Positions 44,094 through 53,737 of a stretch of 64,000 nt of DNA are shown here, piece by piece. Under the pieces are notes generated by a model. The model saw nothing but the letters and a program-made list of their open reading frames with translations. It was not told where the DNA came from and ran no database searches. This DNA comes from Protopterus annectens. Lineage: Eukaryota; Chordata; Ceratodontiformes; Protopteridae. Within the stretch, counting starts at the first letter, position 1, and every line of letters begins with the position of its first letter. The stretch covers positions 1,418,533,156-1,418,597,155 of the forward strand of contig NC_056733.1 in assembly GCF_019279795.1 (NCBI RefSeq). The letters are read 5' to 3'. A program made the translations under genes and the position numbers.

Positions 44094-44418
44094 AAGGTAA
44101 GTGCTTGGTGTAGGCAGAGGGACATCATTGGGATTGCTTTCTGTAGGTTTGCGCTTTATCTCCTCCTGATTTGGAGGTGGAAGCGTCCCATTGCTTTGAC
44201 CTGTATGAATCTTGCGCCTGGTATATGGAACCCTTAGGGTGTCTGGATTTGCCCCTTTGAGCTATGTCTGACACAGGAAAGGACCATTTTTTTGTAGGCC
44301 AGTGTCTGCTGAATCTTGGTGGCTGCACTTGTAAGAAGTCTTTAACAGTTTGCATAGACTTAGCTTTGTCTTCCATTTTCTTTAAAACCTCTTCTGCCTT
44401 AATTCCAAACAGAGAATG

Positions 44419-44611
44419 CTGCTGCTGCTGCTGCTGTGTCTTTCGGCTTTTCCCGGTTAGGGGTCACCGCAGCGGAACTCTGGTCCGCTAATGATTGGTA
44501 GTTGATTTTTACGTACCGAGTTACCAGCTCTGATGCACAACCTTCAAAGAAGGTACGCCCATTCACGCATGTCTCCACACAGAAGACGACCTAGCTGAGA
44601 ATCGAACCAGA
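44419..44611 (-). mobile_element. SINE-1: tRNA-like B box, GTGTGGAG core, RTE-like tail with (CAG)n
   Basis: On the minus strand it starts at a box-B-like GGTTCGATTCTC. It runs through CTTCTGTGTGGAGACATGCG and ends GTGACCCCTAACCGGGAAAA, then GCCGAAAGACA and (CAG)5. It interrupts DIRS-A2 gag relative to A1. About 85% alike with SINE-2. The tail resembles the 3' ends I recall for RTE-type LINEs in fish; that link is from memory. The 5' half of the tRNA head is missing. Confidence 0.72.
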
Positions 44612-46107
44612 CAGCTGTAAAAGTGCATCTAGCAATTTTGCTTTAACATGATCAGGCAAATTTTGTTCCTTTAACCAGGCATGCCTTCTAATCACAGATC
44701 CAGTAACTGCGGCCCTGCAGGAGGCCTCTAAGGAATCAAAACCACATTGCAACGTATGCTTTCCAACTTGTTCAGCTGCATGCAATAATTCCTGCAACTC
44801 TTTATTTTCTGCACATTCTGAAATCAACATCATTTTCTGTTTCAGCAATCCCATAACATGTTGTTGGTATTTAAGCATATGAAATTGACAGTTTAAGGCC
44901 CTGATTGCCAAGGTTGCAGATGGATAAATCTTTTTTCCCCATCTGTCCAGTCCCCTTGAATCTCTGTCAGAGGGGGTAGGATTTTTTGCTGTTGAGGCCT
45001 TAACAACCTTTGGACCCTGTGAAATAGTTTCAGGATCAGCAGCAGGGTTTCTAAACAGAAATTTGTGTGAGTCAGGGACCCTGTAATATCTGTCAGGCTT
45101 ACTGAGAGCCGGAGGTAAGGCATCAGGGGTCAAGCTTGACTCTGAAAACACATCATCCACAATGTCTAAAACAGGGGGAATAGCTAAAAGCCTTTGCTGA
45201 GGGAGAAGAAGGAGATCCCTGAGCCTCTTCTTTGATTCTGAGAAGTCTTGACTCTCCCAGTGAAAATGCTCCCTCAAAGTATGCAAGGTTTCTCCAAATG
45301 AATAATCCTCAGGAGGAGATGCATATTGAATAGACTCCTCAGCATCAGAATCCTCATAGGGAGGTATAGATAATTCCTGATCAGAAGAGGAATCAGAAGA
45401 AATAGAAACCTGATCTGAAGATTCATAATCAGTGTCTTGCCTAGGCCTCTTATCAGGAGGGGGATGGGTACCCCTGATCAAGGTAATAAGGTCTTCAGCC
45501 ATTTTGATCATTTGTTTTTTAGGCATAGAGGCCTGTGCACGTGGCTCATGCGTCGGTTATTTTAGTCTTAGAAGTCGCTTTTGTCTTTGGTTTTGCAGCT
45601 GTCGTCGGTTTGATATACAAATGTTGAGGTCTGAATACACTCTCAGAAGCCGGTGACTGCTCAGCACCTCTGGACCCATCTGAGGGAGATACATCTGTCG
45701 GTCCAATACCCTGAGTATCTTGCGGCATGCCAGACTCCACATGGGTGTCAGCAGAGGCCTGCGACTCAAAGGTAGTGGGTATCAAGGGCTGCAAAAGCGC
45801 CTCACTGAGTACCGGCGAACCTGTGACTGGCTTAGGAGAAGCTTCGTCGTCGTTTTGGATCTCGACTGCCTTTCTCTGTCCTTTTCTTTTTGTTTTTTAT
45901 GTACTCCGGTAGTCGGATTGCTATCCGATGACATTTCTGGGTAGTTAAATCTGTTTCCAAAATACTTTGATGCAAAAATATACCAATACTTAATAGTGTG
46001 TTGGTTAAATCTAGCACAAAACCAACAGCCAGGCACATTGTGATCAGGGCCTAGGCAAGGAATACAGTATAAATGGAAATCCTTATGAGGTATTTGCTTC
46101 CCACAAG

Positions 46108-46318
46108 TTGTTGTTGTGTCTTTCGGCTTTTCCCGGTTAGGAGTCGCCACAGCGGAACTCCGGTCCGCTAATGATTGGCATAAGATTTTTACGTGCCGAG
46201 TTGCCAGCCCTGACGCACAACCTTCAATGAAGGTACGCCCATTCACGCATGTCTCCACACAGAAGACGCTCTAGCTGAGAATCGAACAGGACAACGTCTT
46301 ACTGTGAGGTGACAACGT
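46108..46318 (-). mobile_element. SINE-2, same family, 15-bp target duplication
   Basis: Flanked by TTTGCTTCCCACAAG (46,093-46,107) and TTTGCTTCCCAAAAG (46,319-46,333). A1 has the empty site with one copy at about 21,000-21,014. The tail is (CAA)3, against (CAG)n in SINE-1. It extends about 20 bp further 5' than SINE-1 (CACCTCACAGTAAGACGTTG before box B), closer to a full tRNA-like head. LINE-type endonuclease insertion is clear from the duplication. Confidence 0.85.
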
Positions 46319-46486
46319 TTTGCTTCCCAAAAGTAATACAATTATTAACTTTTTCTGACATCGGTAAAAAGCAAGAAAAAAGTTTCCCCAACGGGGTACT
46401 TAGCTTTAGTGAAGACTTCGGTCTGAAACTCAAATTCGAATATTTCAGTAGTCGGCCGACTGGCACTTGCGAAATGCTTCTGCTTC

Positions 46487-46680
46487 GGGCACCGTGCGGC
46501 AAGAAAGACTAAAGAAATTGGTGTCGGCTGCATGTTTTATACCCCTGACGACCTGATGTCATGGAAGAGAAGACAGCAACCGATGCAGGACCCAAGACTT
46601 TGGAATTCAGGACGACTGAGGGCAACCTGCCAGCAGATTACCCAAATGTAATAACTGCAACAGTGAAACACGAAGAACAT
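46487..46680. repeat. Right terminal inverted repeat of DIRS-A2
   Basis: Partner of 40,513-40,735. Ends AACACGAAGAACAT, equivalent to the A1 end at 21,361. Confidence 0.87.
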
Positions 46681-46739
46681 CTATTGTTGGTGCCGACAGG
46701 GTTATTGGTACCGATGAAAGGGTCGGTACCATAGTGACT

Positions 46740-47205
46740 TTTGTAGGTTCAATGCTCATCGGAACAGTGGGGGAAGTTACAGGCTTCATTGCCTGAACAG
46801 CAGTGGGTGTTGATTTTGGTATCTAAAGCCTCAGTTCCAAGCGATGTGTCGGGACCTGGCCCTTAGGAGATTTAGACTCAGGAGTTTTAGGAGGTGCTGC
46901 AACAGAGCGACTCCTTTTCTTTGACTCTTTTTTTTTTTTATTTTTTTAAGGAGACTTGACGTCTCCGCCTCAGACAAAGCCTTGCTAAAAGGGTATTTTA
47001 GCAGCCCCTTGAGGATAAGTTTGTTGTGCCTCTCTGCAAGGGTTCGAGTGCTGAAACCCTTGCAGAGTTCACACGGCAGTTGAATTTCTAAATGCGGCAC
47101 CCCCAAACAATACACACAAGAAAGATACCCATCCGCACTGGGCATCTTTCTGCCACATTCCTCGCACTGCTTGAAACCAGTAGTTCCTTTATTCTTCCCT
47201 GCCAT
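46740..47205 (-). pseudogene. DIRS-B gag N-terminus
   Basis: Starts MAGKNKGTTGFKQCEECGRK at 47,205. The Cys/His cluster is CEECGRKMPSADGYLSC, then CVYCLGVPH and CELCKGFSTRTLAERH, the same layout as A-family gag with different residues. It becomes Lys-rich near 46,930 beside an A-run (T on the plus strand). A2 interrupts after about 46,690. Confidence 0.78.
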
Positions 47206-47605
47206 CTTTCAAAAAATACTCTACAAGGCACGCGCACAGACGCAAACTTACTCACACACACAAGTAGTAACAGAAAAACCGAGAAAGAATTTTCTTTCTT
47301 TTTTTTAAAGTTGTACCAACAATGGTAGTTAAAGAAAAATACCCACGAAGGGTAAAGGGAAGAAAAGCATGAAAAGGGGAAACCAATGATGGCATTTAAA
47401 AGATTTACCAGAAATAAGAGGGAAGGGAAGGGCCTATACCAACAATGGTAAGTCAAATATTATACCGATGAGGTAGAAAGGGAAGATAAAGCACTCACAG
47501 TCAAAAACAGAGCATTAACAACAAATATCAAGTAACAAATTAAGAGCTAAAGGGAGAAGTTTTTAAATATATAAATATCTATATGTATATCTATATACAT
47601 ATGCA

Positions 47606-47692
<87 letters not shown>

Positions 47693-47693
47693 T
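47606..47693. repeat. AT microsatellite in DIRS-B leader
   Basis: About 88 bp of uninterrupted AT between gag and the right terminal repeat. A T-rich tract and GTAT steps precede it. Confidence 0.95.
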
Positions 47694-47744
47694 ATATAAG
47701 AAAAAAATAGCACTTAGCTGAGAGCATGGCTGATGCATCCTAAA

Positions 47745-47912
47745 TTCTAGGCTGCAAACCAGATCTGAAGGGAAGGGAAGAGAGGCATTTTGGGTAGCCT
47801 TGGCTTGAGAGTTTCTGGCTGGCGCAAGCTTGTTATAGCAGCCAAGTCGGTTCCGAGGATCGGAACCATGACCCAACAGTCCAGAATGAATGAAGATTGA
47901 CAACATCAGATG
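47745..47912. repeat. Right terminal inverted repeat of DIRS-B
   Basis: Partner of 39,084-39,265. The end is fixed by the ICR: homology stops after CAACATCAGAT. Confidence 0.87.
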
Positions 47913-48452
47913 ATATGCATTAACAAACCCATAAAGCTAAATGATTTAAATTCAAAGACAGTGCCACAGGTCTGTCCAATGTGGGAGGTGAGCAAAAGTG
48001 GCATAACTAACAGGATTACACTTAATTACTACATAAGACATGTAAGAAAGCCATGCTAGACATAATGAGAGGGTTGAATTTGAAAGTCAGAGCCTGCAAA
48101 GCTTCAAAACAGGGTAATGTGTCTGAAGATACTAAGAAGAGGTGAAATGTCTTTGATGTGATGTTGTCCAAACAGTTTCAATTTGTTTAACCTTAGTGCA
48201 ATTTTCAAGTTACAGCATTCACAATGTGTAAAGAGCAACATGCATTTAAAGCCTGATGCATTCCAGATTCCATTAACACTACTTACAATCTTTGTGCTAT
48301 TAATTGTTATGCAAGCTGAAACACTACTGCTTGCACTACTTCATTCAATGAACAGCCATTAATCAAACTTCCTTTGCTATTATAAGCTTTAACACAAATC
48401 ACACTCCTCAAAAGCCATGTTTTGAAAGTTTGTTAAAATGAATAATACTTAC
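47913..48452 (-). other. KIF3A intron (unique-looking)
   Basis: No repeat, ORF or RNA gene seen. AT-rich and not similar to anything else in the window. It carries the splice donor of the exon at its right edge (GTAAGTATT read on the minus strand, from 48,452 down). Confidence 0.6.
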
Positions 48453-48609
48453 TGAGCCTTCAGTAGGTCCTTCTCCCTCTTCTCCAGTTCTGCCCTAGCT
48501 TTATTTCTCTCTTCTTCTTCCATGTCAAGTTTTGCTTCAAGTGCTCGTCTTTCCTCATCTATTTTTGCTTGCATTTCAGCCATTTTATCTGGAGAAACTT
48601 TCCTCTTGC
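48453..48609 (-). CDS. KIF3A: KIF3A internal exon (kinesin-II subunit, coiled-coil start)
   Basis: 157-bp exon encoding [40 protein letters not shown] and [13 protein letters not shown], with the Gly and last Gln codons split by introns. I recognise this as the KIF3A segment between the motor/neck and the coiled coil. KIF3A pairs with KIF3B and KAP3 as the heterotrimeric kinesin-II that drives anterograde transport along cilia and axons. The charged heptads fit the start of the dimerising stalk. Acceptor: CATTTTTCAG then GCAAGAGG. Donor: AAGGCTCA then GTAAGTATT. It enters in phase 1 and leaves in phase 2. No in-frame stop. No other KIF3A exon was found in the 64 kb, so both flanking introns are long (at least 15 kb upstream and 48 kb downstream within this window). 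Confidence 0.9.
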
Positions 48610-49690
48610 CTGAAAAATGCAAATACACATTAATATGAAGCGTAAACATGTAGCAAACTGTATTCAGAGGATAAAATTTCAAAACTACTCAGCAAATCCA
48701 TATTAACTGTTGCAATACATTTCTGCATAAAATGCTTTGGTGTTTACATCATTAACTCAGACACAGCAATACATTTTCAATTGGCTTTTGACCAGTGAGG
48801 CTGATCCTCGGGTGTAGAAATAATTTTGTTAGGTCTCCGGGGAATTGGCTCTATAGTATACTCTTACAAGAATATTTTGACAAATCATTCTCACTAGCAG
48901 ATTTGTACCAGCTCTACAAGGACAACTACAAAATGTAATATTTACAGAGAAGCAAGCTGAATGCATTCATATAATCAGAAGAATGACCTGTGGTGTTACT
49001 TCATCACAAGCCCCTTAGGTTTCATATCTATCAAGGAGCGCAAGTGTTTTTTTTTTTTTTTTAAATTAACTACTCAGTCCTCTGCATTAACATTTGTGAC
49101 TCTCAGAAATTATATGCTAAAATATTGGCACGGCACTATAAACAGAATTAGCAGAGCTGAAAAGAAGCTAACTAGAAGCAAAGTACTTTACAGAAGAAAA
49201 CATCAAGCCCTGATGAATTGCATGACATGCATGAATAAATTTGTTTTTTGCAGTATTACAGTCAAAGGATACAAAACTAAATACATAAACATACCAAAGG
49301 AAAGAAAGAACAAAAGCTGAGCATTCTCCAATAAGATTTAATGCTGATGATTTTAGAAGTGTACCTTCTCTGACCACAGTACTGAGCTGGACTAAGCAGA
49401 GGTGACTAGAACACAACCACATACTCAAAACCCAATATTTCCTGTTGAAGAACAAGTCAAAAAAGAGAATCTGGACAAAGCAGTAACATTTCAGTAATTA
49501 CAGCATTTAGTGGTGCAGTCTAGGCAAGAGATGAGAGTAAGGACATATACCAAAACACTTCTGTTCAGAAACACTTGGCTACATATGTAAAGTGGTAACT
49601 CTGCCAGAAGAGGAACCTCTGAAAAGTAGTACTGATATGTCAGTAGTTATCAGTGTTGAACAGGCCACTGCTGATAACATACCACAAACC
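48610..49690 (-). other. KIF3A intron (unique-looking)
   Basis: Acceptor side of the exon with a pyrimidine-poor but usable CATTTTTCAG. The rest is anonymous, with a T-run at 49,047-49,062. Short frames here are not supported. Confidence 0.55.
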
Positions 49691-51096
49691 ACAGGGAAAA
49701 ACTAGACCCAGTCCCCACTAATACAATTGCAAAACTCCTCCAAAAACTAAAACCAACCACTCTAGCAGCTGACAATCTACCTGCAGACTTCCTTCAAATA
49801 TCAGCTGAAGTTATAGCCTATCCAGTGTCCATTCTTATAAATACATCAATATCAGAATGTAAAGTACCTCACTCCTGGAAACTTATCTCATATTATACCA
49901 CTACACAAAGGGGGTAAGTCCCTTGAGCTTACCAACTACAGCCCTATTGTAATCCTATCACCTCTATCAAAAATGTTAGAGTAATTCATTCCCAACTAAT
50001 GCAGTACCTCCTTAAGAATGACCTGCTATCCACATCCCAGCATAGCTTCCGACCCTCCCATAGCACTACTATGGCACTACTCTCCTTTACCAACATTGTC
50101 AATCACCATAGAAATAATGGACTATTTGTATCCTCAATATTTTTAGACTTATCAAAAGCCTTTGATATGGTGAACCATAGTATGCTTCTAGAAACGTTAT
50201 CTTCCCTTAACATAAGCTCCTCCACCATATCCTGGTTCAATAACTACTTATCAAACCGTCAGCAGGCTGTTCTATGGCAATAACAACTGTCCCCCCTACT
50301 ACTTGTAGGAACAGGTGTCCCACACGGGTCCATACTAGGGCCTTTGTTATTCTCACTGTTCACTAATCAGACAGTTTCATCCTCACTCTCTGCCTCAGTA
50401 GTGCAATATGCAGATGATACCACTATTGTAAGTGCCTCCCCCACCCCAAATGAGGTAAAAACCGTAATCCAGAAAAACTTTTCCATAGCAGAAACATGGT
50501 TCACTAACATAAAACTTACTCTCAATCCCATAAAAAACAAACTCATTCTCTTTAGCCCTGGGAGATCTCCTCCACTAAATAATGATTTTACCATAACATC
50601 TAAAAATAACATACAAATCACCCCAACAACACACACAAAACTAGTAGGCATTGAAATTGATAATCTAAAATTTGGCATACACATTGCCCAAACAATTAAG
50701 AAAGTTAACAAAAAGCTTGGTCTCCTATACAGGAACAGACAATTCATCACTAAACCTACCAAAGCCACCTTAGCAAGGACTCACCTCTTATCCATTCTCC
50801 TTTATGCCTCCCCTATCTTAACTAATCTTCACCACACTGAACTAAGCAAATTGGAATCCTACTACAACAAGATTGCCAAGTTTGCTACCAATGCTTCTCA
50901 TAGATCCCATCACTGTCTAGCCCTCATGCAACTTAACTGGCTTGAGTTACCCCCAACTACTCCTACTTAACCAACTCTCAATAGCTCACAAACTCTACTA
51001 CTTTCCCAACAAAACCCCTGCAATTCAGAATCTAATTCACCCATACACCACCACTAGAACCTTAAGATTTAGTTCTCAGAACCGCATAAATGTCAT
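49690..51096 (+). pseudogene. L2/Rex1-like LINE reverse transcriptase, left part
   Basis: 5'-truncated LINE distinct from the CR1 copies. Motifs: HYTKGG...LTNYSPIVILSPLSKMLE (broken), QHSFRPSHSTTMALLSFTN, SIFLDLSKAFDMVNHSMLL (catalytic Asp), GVPHGSILGPLLFSLFTN, VVQYADDTTIVSA (active site, about 50,410), KLVGIEIDNLKFGIHI and LMQLNWLELP (thumb). A stop near 50,281 and shifts near 49,900 and 50,945 break it. The last codons (LRFSSQNRINV) run into the ERV-2 LTR at 51,097. The frame continues at 59,303 and beyond. Clade (L2, Rex1 or related) is by motif impression. Confidence 0.8.
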
Positions 51097-51548
51097 TGTA
51101 GAATATGAACGGCCAAAGCATGTGTTTAAAGAAATTGAGTATGTGACAATCTGCATGCATGAAGATGGACTTTGTACTGCGAACTCTGAGTAAACTGTGA
51201 ATAGTGGAAAAGTACTGAAAAACAAGAGCCTGCTTGAAAGCAGGAAATGTGCCTTATATGGAAGTGCATCCGATTTTCTTTTTCTGCCTGGAGATGTAGT
51301 AATGTGAACTACTTTAAGCTTACGGGTAAACCACTGATTGGTTAATTGTCTTTTGTATTAATATAACTGGTCCAATTTATATTTTTGGACTGTTAGCAGT
51401 ATTACCAGTATACAAGCTTATGCATTCCTTTGTTCTGGGAGTCTCCCTGGTACTTTCCATGAGGCTCACACACATGTGTGTAATAAATACCACTGAAAGA
51501 GAGGAAGAATTGTCTTGTCTTCATTTAAGATAAAAAGCTAACGCAACA
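51097..51548 (+). repeat. ERV-2 5' LTR
   Basis: 452 bp, TGTAGAATATG ... CTAACGCAACA (TG...CA ends). PolyA signal AATAAA at 51,482-51,487. CCACTGATTGGTTAATTG, a CCAAT-type box on the minus strand, lies near 51,330. A TATAAC/TATATTTTT region near 51,360-51,385 may supply the TATA element. Confidence 0.93.
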
Positions 51549-51550
51549 AT

Positions 51551-51568
51551 TGGTGCCGTGACTCGGAT
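51551..51568 (+). promoter_or_regulatory. ERV-2 primer-binding site, tRNA-His
   Basis: TGGTGCCGTGACTCGGAT, two bases after the 5' LTR, is the exact 18-base complement of the 3' end of vertebrate tRNA-His including CCA. This tRNA primes minus-strand DNA synthesis. Confidence 0.92.
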
Positions 51569-51913
51569 CTGAATTGACAACAGCTGCAGCAGTCGGGGAT
51601 TGAACAAAATACTGCTAGTGAAAGGGCCCATGACAGAATTTTCTGCTTTTTTGTGGTGTTTCTTTCATTTCCTGTACTCGCCTGCTTTAAAATTTGGTAT
51701 TGATAACTTTGCAGGAATATAATTCCTCTCATTCAGTCATTTTGAAGTAAGTGGCATGTATTTCTTTTCTGCTATTGATTGTGCTGTATGAGTGTGGGTT
51801 AAAACAAAAAACTGGCGACATAAGAGTGAAAGGGGATACGGGACTGGGGAAAACGACATTTACAAAACGTCACAGCTAAATCTGTAAAATACAGTATAGC
51901 TTATTTTGTGAAA

Positions 51914-53640
51914 ATGGGAGCGAGTGTGGGAACCATAAAGGAGCCAGAAAGAGGTACACCAGCTGGTTATATGTATTTTCGTGTGTCCCGGGACAGTTGT
52001 ATGTTTATAAGTCAGTGGATCGCCCTCACTAAGGGTGATAGTAAACTCGCCTTTCCATAAAATGGTAGTTTTAATAAAAATATTTTGCTTAATCTCCAAG
52101 GAAAGTTAAGGAAAAAAGGGAGAAAAATACCAGGGTTGTGCTGGGCAGCATTTAATGATTGGATGACAGAGGCGAAAGAAAGAGAAAAAGATCTGGTTAT
52201 CAGTAGTTTAAAGGATAATCAGCAAAAACTAAAAGAGCAACTGAGGGAATTACAACACACTGCCAGTAATTTAGATGCAGTAAACGGTAAATGTTTGAAG
52301 GACCCACCTTTTAAGGGGCTTTATCCTGTAAAGGAATTAGCTAAACTGCAAATAACTGAATCATCAGAGAACGATAATGCCTGGCTTCCCCCACCACCGA
52401 CTGCACCACCAATTGCACCCCGCAGTATCAGCCCCCCCTTGCTCAACAAAGAGCTGAAATACAGCAGCCAGATTCCACCACTAGGGATGGAGAACAAGCT
52501 GCGGACAGTCAGTCTAGTGAATCTGATCCAGAAACAAGTGATAAAAAAGAGGGACCAAGAACTCTTAGTAAGACTCATAAGGAAGCAAAAGCTGTAATGT
52601 ATTTTAAATCTAAACCCTATCATAAAGGAAAAGGGAGGTGGCATTTGCACCGATGAAGGCATTTTGGCCAGTTCCCCGCTATAATTGACAGTGGGGATGG
52701 ATATTTTGGGCCAGATAAATTTAATCCAGACTCAGAGTCGGAGTCGTCAGACGACGACAGATTCTTACCATTGAGGGAAGGTACCTAACACAGCCCATGC
52801 TAGAAAGTGCACAGGAACCACCGACCGTTGTAGTACCTAGGGCGTGGTTGGCGGTTGATTTTCAATCCATTACCAAATCACTACCGCCCATCCGTACTAA
52901 TCCAGCTAAGTTCCAGCGTGTGCTGGCGGGACATATATGTCAACAAAATCCTACAATAGAAGAAGTCAGGGCAGTTCTTCAGTACGCCGTGCCGGCTGAG
53001 CTGATGAAACGGATTTGGGACCATGCTAATGTCCCTACTCCAATTCCAAAACAGCTAATGGGTTTGAAGCGGTCAAACAGCGTATGGTAGATGCTATTAC
53101 AGTAATAGTCCCACCCACACCCAACTGGTCCAAAATCAAGTCAGTTCTTCAAAAAGAAGATGAACCTGTGGACGAGTATTTAAATCATCTCATTGAAGCC
53201 TTTGAGGCTTACTCTGGTTATCCAGAACCCACCGAAGGGCCAGCACAGAGTGGATTGTCAGCTGCATTCGTAGATGGGTTACGCCCGCAAGTGCGGGATA
53301 AGCTAAAGAAAGTATGTTTAAACTGGCCTAGTCTTGGATTGCATGAAGTGGTCAAACAAGTGCAATACCTCTCCGACCACTTAGCAAAGGGAAAAAAGGA
53401 CTTACAGGAAAAATTGGTTAAGGCGCAGATTCAGACGTGTACCGCCTTTGGGCAGCATGGATGGGGAGGATGAGGATGGGGGAGAGGTGGATGCCAAGGG
53501 GCGGGAAATCAAAATAGACAAAACTGGCATTAAACACGATCAGCCACACCCCAAAGCTATAATAATTAGACGGAGTGTTTCAATTGTGGCCAAGTAGGCC
53601 AGTGGAGAAATGAATGTCCGTATCTGGCTGAGCAACCTGC
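51914..53640 (+). pseudogene. ERV-2 gag
   Basis: Starts MGASVG at 51,914, a likely N-myristoylation signal for membrane targeting. An in-frame TAA at 52,058-52,060 ends the first 48 codons, and the same frame continues to 52,597 with a Lys/Glu-rich helix and a Pro-rich stretch (LPPPPTAPPIAP). The capsid part at 52,797-53,473 includes the major-homology-like QKEDEPVDEYLNHLIEAFEA and is shifted near 53,085. The nucleocapsid knuckle at 53,571-53,612 reads CFNCGQVGQWRNEC: a CCHC box whose His is Gln. Breaks: the early stop, shifts near 52,600 and 53,085, and a stop near 53,472. Confidence 0.87.
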
Positions 53641-53737
53641 CCCACCCACTGATACGTCACCTCAGTGGAATTCTAATTAGACCCCATCCAATCTGCAGCC
53701 ATCACAATGAAGGTTCCCTGAACAAAGACAACAGCAG

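Larger units (their letters stand above)
44125..46361 (-). pseudogene. DIRS-A2 gag-like ORF1, split by two SINEs
   Basis: Start MSEKVNNCI at 46,361, interrupted after about 15 residues by SINE-2. It resumes CGKQIPHKDFHLYCIPCLGP with the Cys/His cluster (46,110 down), then 45,546-45,900 (Lys/Ser-rich) and 44,620-45,526. That last part has an acidic region, KPDRYYRVPDSHKFL, GLDRWGKKIYPSATLAIRA, helices and VIRRHAWLKEQNLP. SINE-1 splits the frame again near 44,611. The basic tail reads to 44,125. Other breaks lie near 45,530 and 45,790. It shows the region around GKKIYPSATL that is out of frame in A1. Confidence 0.82.

Noticed and set aside
49168-49455. Another KIF3A exon near 49.3 kb
   Set aside because: The frame is Cys/Val/Phe-rich, has no match to the protein as I know it, and lacks a coherent splice pair.
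52321-52662. 113-codon minus-strand frame
   Set aside because: Antisense to ERV-2 gag; Pro-rich sense coding and the MGASVG start support the plus strand.
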